Origin: Chryseobacterium jejuense
Lineage (GTDB): Bacteria; Bacteroidota; Bacteroidia; Flavobacteriales; Weeksellaceae
Assembly (NCBI RefSeq): GCF_017877355.1
Contig: NZ_JAGIPR010000002.1
Coordinates: forward strand, 434,001-498,000
Reading direction: 5' to 3'
DNA: 64,000 nucleotides
This document shows, in pieces, positions 25,400-35,426 of the stretch. The position numbers and the translations under genes were made by a program. The notes under the pieces were generated by a model. The model ran no database searches. It was not told the DNA's origin and was given only the letters and a program-made list of their open reading frames with translations. Positions within the stretch are counted from its first letter, which is position 1, and every line of letters begins with the position of its first letter.

Positions 25400-27847
25400 T
25401 TGACATACGCTCAAATTGTTTTACCGCTGAATTTAAAAGGATCCTTTACCTATAAGGTTCCGGAAGAACTGATTTCTGAAATTCAATTGGGAATGCGGGT
25501 TCTGGTACCATTTGGCGGGAAAAAGATCTATACGGGAATCATTTTTGAACTTCATGATAATGCTCCGGATAACTTTGTGACGAAGGATATTATCAGTATT
25601 TTGGATGAAAAGCCAATACTTCCTGAAGAACAGATCCTTTTCTGGAACTGGCTTTCCGATTATTATCTTTGTAATCTCGGAGAAATTTACAGGTTGGCTT
25701 TTCCATCTTCATTAAAGCTGGAGAGTGAAACCTATTTAAAATTAAAACCTGGTGTAGTTGTTGACTTTGAAAATCTGGATGTCAACGAAATGTATCTTAT
25801 TCAGGCATTGGAAGTGAGGCAACTTGTTAATCTAACAGACATTGAAGCCTTTATTCCAAAGAAGGAAATTATCAAAACCATCAATTCACTGATTGATCTT
25901 CAGTATATTGAGATTGATGAGAAAATTGCAGAGAAATATAAGGCTAAAGAAGTAGCTTATGTAAGAATTAATGGTGATGTTTTGAACAATCAGAACCTTA
26001 CAGAAATTCTTTTAAAATTAAATAAAGCCCCTAAGCAAAAAGATCTATTCCTTCTTATTCTGGAGAAGCAGACTGAAAAACCTGATCTTAATATAAAAAA
26101 AGCAGAGCTGTTTGAAGACGGTTACTTTGGAAGTTCTCATTTCAAGGCACTGGCAGAGAAAGGTCTTGTTGAGGAATATTATATGCAGAAAGACAGGATT
26201 GAAAGTTACGAAGGAGAAATTGAAGAGATCGAAGAACTTTCTGAAGAACAGAAAACCGCAAAATCCGAGATAGATGAAGCTTTTGAAGAAGGAAAAAATG
26301 TATTGCTTCACGGGGTAACATCGTCCGGGAAAACCCATATTTATTTAGAAAAGATTGAAGAATGCATCAGAGAAGGGAAGAATGTTCTGTTTTTGCTTCC
26401 TGAAATATCATTGACCAAGCAAATTACCCAAAGACTGGAAAAGAAATATGGCAGGCAATTAGGTTTTTATCATCAGAAACTGACTGATTTTGAACGGGTA
26501 GAAGTATGGAGAAGAATAAAGCAAAATGATATCCGTATCCTTGTAGGAACCAGAAATGCCCTGTTTTTACCCTATCAGAATTTAGGTTTGATTGTGGTAG
26601 ATGAAGAACATGATTCCGCGTATAAGCCAAGAGAAGTCTCGCCTTATTTTAATGCTAAAGATGCCGCTCTGGTTTTGGGTGGTTTATATAATGCCGGAGT
26701 TATCCTGGGCTCTGCAACACCTTCTGTTGAAAGTTATTACAGAGCCAGAAAAGATAAAATGAAATACATTTTCCTGAATGAAAGATTTGGAAATGTAAAT
26801 CTTCCTGAATATGAGCTGATTAATTTCAAAGAAGCTCAGGAATCTAAGAATGTGTCCGGGAATTTTTCCTCAAGACTTATTGAGGCCATCAAGCATACCA
26901 TTGATGAAAAGAATCAGGCTATTGTTCTTCACAACAGACGAGGTTATGCCAATGTTATAGAGTGTGAAACCTGCGGTTATGTGAATTACTGTTCCAATTG
27001 TGATGTGGTAATGACCTATCACAAGGCGGCCAATGAAATGAAATGCCATTACTGCGGTCAAAGAGCTTCAAAACCAAGAACCTGTCCTAAGTGTAATTCC
27101 GAAAACCTGAATGAAAGAGGAGTAGGAGTAGAACAGATTCATGAGGAAGTTTCTAAGCTGTTTCCGGAGAATGAGGTGGACAGAATGGATGTAGATTCTA
27201 TGCGCAAGAAATTCGCTTACGAAAAACTGTATGAAAAGATTGAAGATGGGGAAACCGATATTGTAGTAGGAACCCAGATGATTTCCAAAGGGCTTGATTT
27301 TGACCATATAGAATTGGTAGCCATTCCTAAAGCAGATTCCTTATTATATGTACAGGATTTCAGAGCTGAAGAACGTGCTTATCAGTTGATTACACAGGTT
27401 GCCGGAAGAGCGGGAAGAGCTTCAGGAAAGGGTAAAATCCTGATCCAGACCTATAATCCCGATCATTCTGTTTTTCAGTTGATTAAAATGAATAATCCGG
27501 CGAAGATCTATAAATATATCCTTACCGAACGGCAGAAATTCCATTATCCGCCATTTACCAAGCTGATTATGATTGAACTGAAACACAGAAGAGATGATAA
27601 GGTAGACCGTGCCTCTCAGTTTCTAGGTTCAATCCTGAGAAAATATCTTCCTGAAGAATGCATTTTAGGTCCGGAAAGAGCTCAGATTGCCAGATTGAAT
27701 AATTTATATCAGTTCCAGATTTTACTAAAATTACCACGCGGGAAAAACTATGAGAAGTTTAAAAGCATGGTATTGATAAGTTTGAAAGAATTTGATGAAA
27801 TTACTGCTTATCAAAGCATTAAAAAAGATGTTTTTGTTGATTTTTAA
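25400..27847 (+). CDS. priA: Primosomal replication restart helicase PriA
   Basis: 815 aa; restarts collapsed replication forks by binding D-loops and loading the replicative helicase. N-terminal DNA-binding domain (YAQIVLPLNLKGSFTYKVP), SF2 helicase core with Walker A GVTSSGKTH and DEEH box, and two zinc-binding clusters of eight cysteines (CETCGYVNYCSNC, CHYCG, CPKC). Helicase motifs GTQMISKGLDF and QVAGRAGR are present. The start is TTG: no in-frame ATG lies close upstream and the family N-terminus begins here. Full length. Confidence 0.95.
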   Translation: MTYAQIVLPLNLKGSFTYKVPEELISEIQLGMRVLVPFGGKKIYTGIIFELHDNAPDNFVTKDIISILDEKPILPEEQILFWNWLSDYYLCNLGEIYRLAFPSSLKLESETYLKLKPGVVVDFENLDVNEMYLIQALEVRQLVNLTDIEAFIPKKEIIKTINSLIDLQYIEIDEKIAEKYKAKEVAYVRINGDVLNNQNLTEILLKLNKAPKQKDLFLLILEKQTEKPDLNIKKAELFEDGYFGSSHFKALAEKGLVEEYYMQKDRIESYEGEIEEIEELSEEQKTAKSEIDEAFEEGKNVLLHGVTSSGKTHIYLEKIEECIREGKNVLFLLPEISLTKQITQRLEKKYGRQLGFYHQKLTDFERVEVWRRIKQNDIRILVGTRNALFLPYQNLGLIVVDEEHDSAYKPREVSPYFNAKDAALVLGGLYNAGVILGSATPSVESYYRARKDKMKYIFLNERFGNVNLPEYELINFKEAQESKNVSGNFSSRLIEAIKHTIDEKNQAIVLHNRRGYANVIECETCGYVNYCSNCDVVMTYHKAANEMKCHYCGQRASKPRTCPKCNSENLNERGVGVEQIHEEVSKLFPENEVDRMDVDSMRKKFAYEKLYEKIEDGETDIVVGTQMISKGLDFDHIELVAIPKADSLLYVQDFRAEERAYQLITQVAGRAGRASGKGKILIQTYNPDHSVFQLIKMNNPAKIYKYILTERQKFHYPPFTKLIMIELKHRRDDKVDRASQFLGSILRKYLPEECILGPERAQIARLNNLYQFQILLKLPRGKNYEKFKSMVLISLKEFDEITAYQSIKKDVFVDF

Positions 27848-27912
27848 CAATTTTTAACAAACTTTACAGTCTTTTATAAGACGTCTGTGGTCCGTTATAT
27901 AACAATAATTTC

Positions 27913-27920
27913 TACTTTTG
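27913..27920 (+). promoter_or_regulatory. Candidate -7 box of dacB
   Basis: TACTTTTG matches TAnnTTTG, about 88 nt upstream of the start at 28008. No canonical -33 is seen. Confidence 0.35.
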
Positions 27921-28007
27921 ATCGTTGATTAAGTGTTTGGCTTTTTTATTGAATGATTTAACTTATCATTTTCTACAGGCTCAAACTATAGAACAAAAAA
28001 AGGATAG

Positions 28008-29477
28008 ATGGTAAATTTCAGAAAATATATTTCAAGTGCAGCGGTGTTGGCTTCCGGTCTTTTCCTGGCTCAATCTACCGTTTCTACTGTTCTTTACTCT
28101 CAGAATTACGACAATCAGAAAAACAGCTTAAACCTTCCGTCGCCCGTAAGTTCGATGGTGGAGAGAAGCGTATTGTCGGCTAAAGAACTTGTAGACATTA
28201 ATGTAAACACAATGATGGCGGATCCTGTGCTGAAAAATGCAAACTGGGGATTCGTGGTGTATGATCCGAAAACAAAGAAGGTGATCTCTTCTTATAATGA
28301 AAGCTCTCCGTTGGTTCCGGCTTCCACTACAAAGTTGCTGACTACAGAAACAGCATTAAACCTGTTAGGGGAGAACTACCGTTGGCTTACTCAGTTAGAG
28401 TATGCAGGAACTGTAGATGAAAACGGAACATTAAACGGAAACCTTTATATAGTAGGAAGTGGAGATCCATCCCTGGGAACAAATAAAGCAGGAGCAGGAT
28501 CTTACAGAGACATTATTTCAGATTTCATAGGTGGGCTTTCACGTGAGGGAATCAGAAAGGTAAATGGTGATATTATCATTCAGACAGCGCTTTTCAAAGG
28601 CAATATTGCAATGCTTCCGGAAAATGTTGTATGGTTGGAAAATAATAATTACTATCTGCCTGCAGGAACTACCCGCGCAATTAATCCGGCTAATGAAAAA
28701 CTGATCGTAAAGAAATCCGGTTTCTCTACAGAAAAGAAGTTTTTCTACGTTTCACCATATGCTCATCAGATGGTATATGCTGAAAAGTATGACGGCGATG
28801 GGGGTTTAACAACAAAACTTCCGGATGCACCGGCTTACCTGGCCAATTCTTTCAGAACTACCCTGGTAAAAAGCGGAATTCCTGTTACCGGAAAAGTATT
28901 CGCAAAAATGACAGATCCGGCTCCGGAAAACAGAAAAACGATCTCTGCTTACAAATCTCCTACGCTGGGTGATATTGTGTATTATACCAATCAGCATAGT
29001 GACAATTCTTTGGCAGAGGCTTTATTAAGAACAGTTGGATTCCAGAAATTGGGAGATCAGACTTCAGAATCCGGAAGAGTAGTAGTGACAGATCACTTAA
29101 AAGATGCCGGTTTTGATATGTTGGGACTTACTTATATGGATGGAAGCGGACTTTCAAGAAGCAATAATGTGACTCCCATTTCTCAGGTGAAGTTTTTAAC
29201 TTCCTTAATGGATGAAAAATATTACAGATCTTATTTAACATCTTTACCTATCGGCGGACAGTCCGGAACACTGAAAAGAATGTTCATAGGAACCGGAAAC
29301 GGACAGGTTTTCGCGAAAACAGGAACTTTAAATAAAGTGAAAACATTAGCCGGTTATCTGAAAACAAATTCCGGTAAAACCTTAGTTTTTTCGCTGATGG
29401 TGAATAACTATTCAGGATCGGTAGATATGGTGAAGAAAAGAATGGAAAAAATTCTTGAGCCGGCTCTTGACCTTTAG
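28008..29477 (+). CDS. dacB: D-alanyl-D-alanine carboxypeptidase/endopeptidase (PBP4, DacB)
   Basis: 489-aa class C penicillin-binding protein that trims peptidoglycan stem peptides in the periplasm. Catalytic motifs: S106-TTK109 in PASTTKLL, SDN in HSDNSLAEALL, and KTG in FAKTGTLNKVKTLAGY. The N-terminal hydrophobic stretch ending FLAQ is a signal peptide. The large insert between the first and second motifs (about 130-310) is typical of PBP4. The gene is flanked by an AT-rich T9SS gene and appears to be a single-gene unit. Confidence 0.92.
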   Translation: MVNFRKYISSAAVLASGLFLAQSTVSTVLYSQNYDNQKNSLNLPSPVSSMVERSVLSAKELVDINVNTMMADPVLKNANWGFVVYDPKTKKVISSYNESSPLVPASTTKLLTTETALNLLGENYRWLTQLEYAGTVDENGTLNGNLYIVGSGDPSLGTNKAGAGSYRDIISDFIGGLSREGIRKVNGDIIIQTALFKGNIAMLPENVVWLENNNYYLPAGTTRAINPANEKLIVKKSGFSTEKKFFYVSPYAHQMVYAEKYDGDGGLTTKLPDAPAYLANSFRTTLVKSGIPVTGKVFAKMTDPAPENRKTISAYKSPTLGDIVYYTNQHSDNSLAEALLRTVGFQKLGDQTSESGRVVVTDHLKDAGFDMLGLTYMDGSGLSRSNNVTPISQVKFLTSLMDEKYYRSYLTSLPIGGQSGTLKRMFIGTGNGQVFAKTGTLNKVKTLAGYLKTNSGKTLVFSLMVNNYSGSVDMVKKRMEKILEPALDL

Positions 29478-29527
29478 AAAGGATTCAATAATTTATTAAT
29501 CTTCAAGATTATAAAAAAACTAAAATC

Positions 29528-30853
29528 ATGATGTATAGACTATTATTACTATCAATGTTTGTTTCTATATTTGTAAAATCACAAAATATTGTAGGAGTAC
29601 AAACAAATTATACAACAGCTTTGTTATCTGATTTTGACGCTTTTCAAATAGATAAGCAGGCAAATGTATACCATCTCGAGTCTCCGACTTATCCAAGAAA
29701 GCTCAAAAAAATAACACCTAATGGAGACTATGATACAAACTTTGGAGTTAATGGTGTTTTGACGAGTTCTTTAAGTAATACATTTAATGATTACAGGGCA
29801 GATTATTTAGTTACGGATAGTAATATTTTTTTTATTAAAAACAATTTTGTTGAGAAATTTAATTCATCAGGAAATTTAGACACTAGTTTTGGTAATAATG
29901 GTATTCTTTCATTGCAAATTGATAAACTTGCAGGGTATAATGGTAACTTTATTTTTTTTAATAATGGAAACATTATTAAAAAATTTGATAAAATTAGCGG
30001 AATCGTTGATCCTACTTTCCAAATTCCTCTTGCTAATAAATTTATTATTACAGATCAAAATATAATTTATACCACTAGCGGTAGCACTGTAAAGAAATAC
30101 GATATTTCTACAGGTACTTTGGATACTACTTTTGGTATTCAAGGGGTCTATACTGATACTCGAAGTGGTGAATTTATTGTGGATAATGGTACAAGCAATT
30201 TGTATTTTTATTTTACTTCCTCTGGTTCGAATGGGATTAACAGATTTTTTTCTAATGGTCAGTTAGATAGCACATTTTCAGTTCCTCAGATGGAGTTAAA
30301 CCTTGCAATTCAACAAGATGGTATTAATGGTGTTTCAACTGATAGTGCTGGTAGGGTTTTATTTTTTGGAGGTGATCTTATTTCTAGAATAGGATTGATA
30401 TTCCGTTTATTAAATAATGGTACAATAGATAATACTTTTAATGCTGGAACTTTCTATTATCGAAAAAGTGATGGTTTCTATCTAAGGGAGGTAAGACTAG
30501 TTGACGATAATACTTATATTGGTACGTATAGAACTAGATTAGGTTTAAGTAGTTCAAAGTATGGTAATGTAAAATATGTGAGAACTTCATCATCACTTGG
30601 TATAAAGGAGGTTAATAATACTACAGTATTAATTTATCCTAATCCTGTAAAACAATACGTAAACATTGAATTGAAAAACAATGAGAAAATTGTGAATTTA
30701 CAAGTGGTAAGTATGGCTGGAACATCACAAGTTATTGATGTTAAGAATATTCAAAATAATAAAGTTAACTTAGATTTTTTACCGATAGGGAATTATATTT
30801 TAAATATTACAACGAATAAAGGTACCTATACTCAAAAAATATTGAAAAAGTAA
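29528..30853 (+). CDS. T9SS-secreted delta-60-repeat-like protein
   Basis: 441 aa with signal peptide (MMYRLLLLSMFVSIFVKSQ). It contains repeats of the delta-60/beta-propeller type marked by YDTNFGVNGVL, LDTSFGNNGIL and LDTTFGIQGVY. A C-terminal T9SS type A sorting domain begins at VLIYPNPVKQYVNIE and ends YTQKILKK. It is predicted to be exported and held at the cell surface. The coding DNA is clearly more AT-rich than neighbouring genes. Function unknown; a surface propeller or adhesin is possible. Confidence 0.82.
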   Translation: MMYRLLLLSMFVSIFVKSQNIVGVQTNYTTALLSDFDAFQIDKQANVYHLESPTYPRKLKKITPNGDYDTNFGVNGVLTSSLSNTFNDYRADYLVTDSNIFFIKNNFVEKFNSSGNLDTSFGNNGILSLQIDKLAGYNGNFIFFNNGNIIKKFDKISGIVDPTFQIPLANKFIITDQNIIYTTSGSTVKKYDISTGTLDTTFGIQGVYTDTRSGEFIVDNGTSNLYFYFTSSGSNGINRFFSNGQLDSTFSVPQMELNLAIQQDGINGVSTDSAGRVLFFGGDLISRIGLIFRLLNNGTIDNTFNAGTFYYRKSDGFYLREVRLVDDNTYIGTYRTRLGLSSSKYGNVKYVRTSSSLGIKEVNNTTVLIYPNPVKQYVNIELKNNEKIVNLQVVSMAGTSQVIDVKNIQNNKVNLDFLPIGNYILNITTNKGTYTQKILKK

Positions 30854-30959
30854 ATTCCTATTTAAGCTTTTTTTAGGGAAAAGCTACCATAAAATCAGCA
30901 ATTTAGAGTTGTTGTATTTTGTTTATTGAGAAAATAAAAACTTAAACAAGTTTATTATA

Positions 30960-30994
30960 AAAACCTTTTAATCAATGATTAAGAGGTTTTTTTT
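30960..30994 (+). terminator. Rho-independent terminator of the delta-60-like gene
   Basis: 14-bp stem AAAACCTTTTAATC (30960-30973) / GATTAAGAGGTTTT (30977-30990) with one G-T pair, a 3-nt loop and eight T. The ATG at 30975 lies in the loop, which argues against it as the start of the next gene. Confidence 0.85.
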
Positions 30995-31001
30995 ATATTT
31001 G
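30994..31001 (+). promoter_or_regulatory. -7 box of the M1 peptidase gene
   Basis: TATATTTG, an exact TAnnTTTG match immediately after the terminator T-run and 21 nt before the ATG at 31023. Confidence 0.5.
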
Positions 31002-31022
31002 AATACTACAATACTCCTACAT

Positions 31023-32954
31023 ATGAGAAAATTCTATCTTCTGATGCTGAGTTTTTTAATCACTCAGCAGGTTTATGGCCAAAAACAGGATCATCATATT
31101 GAGATGAAAGGATTCACTGAAAAGGAAACGAAATCTTTCACCCAAAAAATGGGCGCTGGCAACATAAACCCCAATACTCTGAATTATGATCTGCAATATC
31201 AGAGGATGGATTTAAATATTGACCCTGCTGTTTACTATATTTCCGGATCTGTGACTTCGCATTTCAAACCTAATCAGAGTATGGGAAACATTTATTTTGA
31301 TTTTACCAATCTTCTGACGGTTTCCCAGGTGCAATACCATGGAAACAACATTCCGTTTCAGCAGCTTTCTACCCAGGAGATCAAAATAGATTTTCCTGCT
31401 TCTCTATCAGCCAATGTTTTGGACTCATTAACGATTCATTATTCCGGTGCTCCGGCAAACAATACGGTCAAGGTTGGAAATCAGGGCTCTAATTCAATAC
31501 CTGTTTTCTCCACTTTAAATGAGCCTTACGGTGCACAAGACTGGTTTCCTACCAAGCAAAGCTTGAATGATAAAATTGAAAAATTTGATTTTAAAATTAC
31601 CACTCCACAACAGTATAGTGTAGCGGCCAATGGAAAACTGATGTCGGAAATTATTACAACAGCTACCGGGAAGAAGCTGACCTTTTGGAGAACAATGTAT
31701 CCTACGGCTGCCTATCTCATTGCTTTGTCTATCACAAATTTTGCTAAGCTGAACAGTACTATAGGAAATCCACCATTTCCGTTTGTCAATTATATTTATC
31801 CGGCAACAGTCGGAAATCCGGAATTGATGTCCAATATTGAATGGACAAAACAGATTATGGATGTTTTTGAAACCTATTTTGGTCCTTATCCTTTCCGCAA
31901 TGAAAAATATGGACATATGGAATATATTAATGGCGGCGGAATGGAGCATCAGACAATGTCTTCTATGATTGGCTGGCCTAAATACCTTATTGCCCATGAG
32001 CTTGCCCACCAATGGTTTGGCGATAAAGTAACCTGTGGAAAATGGAATGACATATGGCTGAATGAAGGCTTTGCCCATTTTGGAGAGTATGTTGCCAATG
32101 AAAAACTGATTATGACCCATGATGAGTTTATGAATTATCTGAAAGGCCGGATTGATTATATTACCAATAATCCAGGAGGCGCAGTCTATGTTCCAGATAC
32201 ACAGCTTAATAATATAAACCGAATTTTTGACAGCAGGCTAACCTATACTAAAGGAGGTTATGCCTTAAGAATGTTAAAGTGGATTTTAGGTGACAATACC
32301 TTTTATCAAGCACTGAAAGATTATCATGAAAGACCGGCGCTGGCTTATAATTATGTAAATACAGCCGATTTTAAAGCTTCTTTACTTCAATCAACCGGAA
32401 AAGATTTCACAGAATTTTTTAATGACTGGATCTATGGGGAAGGATATCCTACTTATGCGATAAAATGGAAACAAACAGGAAACCAGCTGGCATTTAAAGT
32501 TTCTCAGACCCAAAGCAGTTCTACGGTAAGCTTTTTCGAAATGCCTCTGCCTGTAAAAGTAACCGGAACAGGTGGGCAGATTACTTATGTAGTGCTTGAT
32601 AATACTTCCAATAACCAATATTTTACTGAAAATATATCGTTTCCCGTTGCTGATGTTCAGTTTAATTATGAATACCAGATGGTAGAAAAAAATTCTACTG
32701 TTGTTCAGGATAATACTTTAAGTGTTTCTTCTGTAGACATGGATGACTTTGGCCTATATCCTAATCCTGCCAAAAATGAACTTTATCTTAGAGGCATTAA
32801 TAGAGAGACAGTCTATTCAATTCATGGGATTGATGGTAAACTGATAAGGAAGTCAGTATTCAAACCGGGAAAGGCTATACAGATCGGGGAACTGATTCCC
32901 GGAGCCTATATTGTTAGTATAAACGAAAAACATATTAAGTTTATTAAACATTAG
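31023..32954 (+). CDS. M1 family zinc aminopeptidase with T9SS sorting domain
   Basis: 643 aa from the ATG at 31023 (signal peptide ending QQVYGQ). An earlier in-frame ATG at 30975 is inside the preceding terminator. Gluzincin zinc site H325-E326-LA-H329, with the third ligand in NEGFAHFGEY. The usual GAMEN exopeptidase loop reads GGGMEH, so substrate binding may differ. A C-terminal sorting domain starts at FGLYPNPAKNELYLRG and ends IKFIKH. Predicted to be a secreted or surface peptidase handling peptides as nutrients. Confidence 0.9.
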   Translation: MRKFYLLMLSFLITQQVYGQKQDHHIEMKGFTEKETKSFTQKMGAGNINPNTLNYDLQYQRMDLNIDPAVYYISGSVTSHFKPNQSMGNIYFDFTNLLTVSQVQYHGNNIPFQQLSTQEIKIDFPASLSANVLDSLTIHYSGAPANNTVKVGNQGSNSIPVFSTLNEPYGAQDWFPTKQSLNDKIEKFDFKITTPQQYSVAANGKLMSEIITTATGKKLTFWRTMYPTAAYLIALSITNFAKLNSTIGNPPFPFVNYIYPATVGNPELMSNIEWTKQIMDVFETYFGPYPFRNEKYGHMEYINGGGMEHQTMSSMIGWPKYLIAHELAHQWFGDKVTCGKWNDIWLNEGFAHFGEYVANEKLIMTHDEFMNYLKGRIDYITNNPGGAVYVPDTQLNNINRIFDSRLTYTKGGYALRMLKWILGDNTFYQALKDYHERPALAYNYVNTADFKASLLQSTGKDFTEFFNDWIYGEGYPTYAIKWKQTGNQLAFKVSQTQSSSTVSFFEMPLPVKVTGTGGQITYVVLDNTSNNQYFTENISFPVADVQFNYEYQMVEKNSTVVQDNTLSVSSVDMDDFGLYPNPAKNELYLRGINRETVYSIHGIDGKLIRKSVFKPGKAIQIGELIPGAYIVSINEKHIKFIKH

Positions 32955-33003
32955 GTAATTATATACAGTTTTACACTAATACGGTTATCTTATTATTATG
33001 ATT

Positions 33004-33102
33004 CTGTCATTCTGAATGTAACGAAGTGAAATGAAGAATCTAAGCCATATTATGAGATTCTTCCTTCGTCAGAAATCGAAGATTCGACGTAGTCAATGAC
33101 AG
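33004..33102. repeat. Palindromic dispersed element, 99 bp, TGTCATTC family (complete copy B)
   Basis: Ends CTGTCATT (33004-33011) and AATGACAG (33095-33102) are 8-bp inverted repeats. The interior has GAATGTAACGAAGTGAAATG and GAAGAATCT, as in the copy at 19262-19364. Lies between convergent genes. Confidence 0.65.
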
Positions 33103-33149
33103 TGGTGTAAAATTGTATATAGTCTCCAAACATTAAATATACGATAGAT

Positions 33150-33185
33150 ATAAAAGCTTTCAGATCAGAAAGCTTTTATGTTTTT
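33150..33185. terminator. Convergent-region hairpin overlapping the cupin gene stop
   Basis: 12-bp perfect stem ATAAAAGCTTTC (33150-33161) / GAAAGCTTTTAT (33168-33179) with a 6-nt loop, then T-rich sequence on the plus strand. It overlaps the last codons of the cupin gene, so it mainly serves plus-strand transcripts. Confidence 0.55.
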
Positions 33186-34038
33186 TGAAAGCTTTTGTAC
33201 CTCTTCTCTTAGCCGCTTTTACCTTGTATCTGAACCATTTTTCCTTAAACATATTCCGCATGATATTATCAAAATTTCTTGTAATAACCAGGTTCTTAAA
33301 ACCACGCCATTTTTCAAGAAAACTTGATGGCAAAGCCCTGACAGATACAGAATATCCGCCGGTTTCATATTGGATGTAATGCCACCATCCGGAGGGTATG
33401 TAAAGCGTTTCACCGGGATGAAGGACAGCCTCATAGCCATTTAAATAAAGTAAGCCTGGATATTGTCTGTAATCTGGCGTTTTTATATTAGGTAAGCTGT
33501 GAAAATTATAGGGTAATTTATACATCAGATCAGATTGTTCCCATGGAAACAGCCAGATCCGTTTAATTCCTTCAAATTGAGTGATGAAAACATGGGACAT
33601 GTCAATATCAATATGATTTCGGGTAGCAGACCCTTCACCACCGAAAAACATAAAGGGTAACCATTTTAATATTTTGCCATTGGTAACATCATTATAGATA
33701 ATATCATTTTTAAGTTCGGGCTTTATGCTCAACAGATTAAATAAGAACAAACGATGTTCAGTAGGAGTGGAGTCTATCAGATCAAGATAATCGGAGAAAG
33801 TAGTCTGTGCAATGGGCTGGCTCGCCACTCTGTCCATAGAATCCATTTCGCTGCCATATATATCTACTTGTTGATCTCCTGCTATTTCCTTGAAATACTC
33901 ATAATTCCATTTTTTGAAAGCTGGGCTTTCAGGATCTACAAAATCTTCTATAATGACAGGGATCTGAGATTTCATATGATGAGTTATAAAGTTTCTTGGA
34001 ACAAGTTTCTTTGTTTTCTTTACCGGAATCAATTGCAT
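33160..34038 (-). CDS. Cupin-like (JmjC/FIH-type) oxygenase
   Basis: 292 aa. Cupin_8/JmjC-type 2-oxoglutarate-Fe(II) oxygenase layout with HxD metal motif in RNHIDID and distal histidine in IPSGWWHYIQYE. RIWLFPWEQ and HPGETLYIPSGWWH are typical of this family. A basic C-terminal tail (KAAKRRGTKAFKKHKS) could contact nucleic acid or ribosomes. Related enzymes hydroxylate proteins, but the target is unknown. No signal peptide, so cytosolic. Divergent from kbl. Confidence 0.85.
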   Translation of the reverse strand: MQLIPVKKTKKLVPRNFITHHMKSQIPVIIEDFVDPESPAFKKWNYEYFKEIAGDQQVDIYGSEMDSMDRVASQPIAQTTFSDYLDLIDSTPTEHRLFLFNLLSIKPELKNDIIYNDVTNGKILKWLPFMFFGGEGSATRNHIDIDMSHVFITQFEGIKRIWLFPWEQSDLMYKLPYNFHSLPNIKTPDYRQYPGLLYLNGYEAVLHPGETLYIPSGWWHYIQYETGGYSVSVRALPSSFLEKWRGFKNLVITRNFDNIMRNMFKEKWFRYKVKAAKRRGTKAFKKHKSFLI

Positions 34039-34196
34039 ATTCAGAAATTTTAAACAAATATAAATATTATCCTACTGAATTAGTGGACTAATAATGTTAA
34101 AAAATAAACTTAAGATCAAATTTTAGAATTAAGCCTATAAAAGGTTTTATTTTACTGCCTTTTTAGTAAATTAGCACATCTAAAAAATTACTAAAA

Positions 34197-35393
34197 ATGA
34201 TTTCTGAAAAATACCTACAACATTTACAGAACGAACTTCAAAATATTGAGAACGACGGACTTTACAAAAGAGAAAGAATCATCACTTCTCAACAAAGTGC
34301 AGAAATTGAAGCGAACGGAAAGAAGCTTTTGAACTTTTGTGCCAATAATTATCTTGGATTATCTAACAATCCGGAGGTTATGAAAGCTTCTCAGGACATG
34401 ATTCAGTCTCATGGTTATGGGATGTCATCTGTACGTTTCATCTGTGGAACACAGGACATTCACAAAGAATTAGAGAAAAAGATTGCTGATTTCTTAGGAC
34501 TTGAAGATACTATTCTTTATGCAGCTGCTTTTGATGCGAATGGAGGTGTTTTCGAACCATTATTTACTGAAGAAGATGCTATTATTTCAGATGAATTGAA
34601 CCATGCTTCTATCATTGATGGAGTGCGTCTTTGTAAAGCAGCAAGATACCGTTATAAAAACAATAATATGGCTGATCTTGAAGCACAGTTGATTGCTGCT
34701 TCAGAAAAGAAACACCGTTTCAAAATTATCGTAACAGATGGAGTTTTCTCTATGGACGGAATTGTAGCAGACCTTAAAGGAGTTTGTGACCTTGCTGATA
34801 AATATGACGCTTTGGTAATGGTTGATGATTCTCACGCAACCGGGTTTATCGGAAAAACAGGAAGAGGAACTCATGAGGCTAATGAAGTAATGGGTAGAGT
34901 AGATATTATTACTTCTACGTTAGGAAAAGCTTTAGGAGGTGCTCTAGGAGGATTTACTTCCGGTAAAAAGGAGATCATTGATATGTTGAGACAACGTTCT
35001 CGTCCTTACTTATTCTCGAATTCATTAGCGCCAGGAATTGTAGGTGCTGCTTTGAAGGTGTTGGACATGATTTCTGATAATACTTCTCTTCGTGATAAAG
35101 TAATGGAAAATGCAGAATATTTCAGAACAGAAATGAAAGCCAAAGGTTTTGATATTCCTGATGGTGATGCTGCAATTGTTCCGGTAATGCTTTACGATGC
35201 ACCACTTTCTCAGAAAATGGCAGAAAAGCTAATGGATGAAGGAATCTATGTAATCGGATTCTTCTATCCGGTAGTACCGAAAGGAAAAGCAAGAATCAGA
35301 GTTCAGTTATCTGCTGCTCACACGAAAGAGCACCTTGATAAAGCCATTGCTGCTTTTGAAAAGGTAGGAAAAGAATTGGGAGTGATCTCTTAA
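34197..35393 (+). CDS. kbl: Glycine C-acetyltransferase (2-amino-3-ketobutyrate CoA ligase)
   Basis: 398-aa PLP enzyme of the alpha-oxoamine synthase family. It interconverts 2-amino-3-oxobutanoate plus CoA with glycine plus acetyl-CoA in threonine breakdown. Family motifs are [14 protein letters not shown], the aspartate-containing [16 protein letters not shown] and the PLP lysine in [15 protein letters not shown]. Full length. Threonine dehydrogenase (tdh), the usual partner, is not adjacent. Related enzymes (BioF, serine palmitoyltransferase) are less likely given the overall match to Kbl. Confidence 0.93.
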   Translation: MISEKYLQHLQNELQNIENDGLYKRERIITSQQSAEIEANGKKLLNFCANNYLGLSNNPEVMKASQDMIQSHGYGMSSVRFICGTQDIHKELEKKIADFLGLEDTILYAAAFDANGGVFEPLFTEEDAIISDELNHASIIDGVRLCKAARYRYKNNNMADLEAQLIAASEKKHRFKIIVTDGVFSMDGIVADLKGVCDLADKYDALVMVDDSHATGFIGKTGRGTHEANEVMGRVDIITSTLGKALGGALGGFTSGKKEIIDMLRQRSRPYLFSNSLAPGIVGAALKVLDMISDNTSLRDKVMENAEYFRTEMKAKGFDIPDGDAAIVPVMLYDAPLSQKMAEKLMDEGIYVIGFFYPVVPKGKARIRVQLSAAHTKEHLDKAIAAFEKVGKELGVIS

Positions 35394-35426
35394 TTTTTGA
35401 GTTGAATAAGACCAATGAAATATAAT

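Noticed and set aside
31515..32120. 201-codon frame antisense to the M1 peptidase
   Set aside because: Shadow of a gene with catalytic motifs on the plus strand; no family features of its own.
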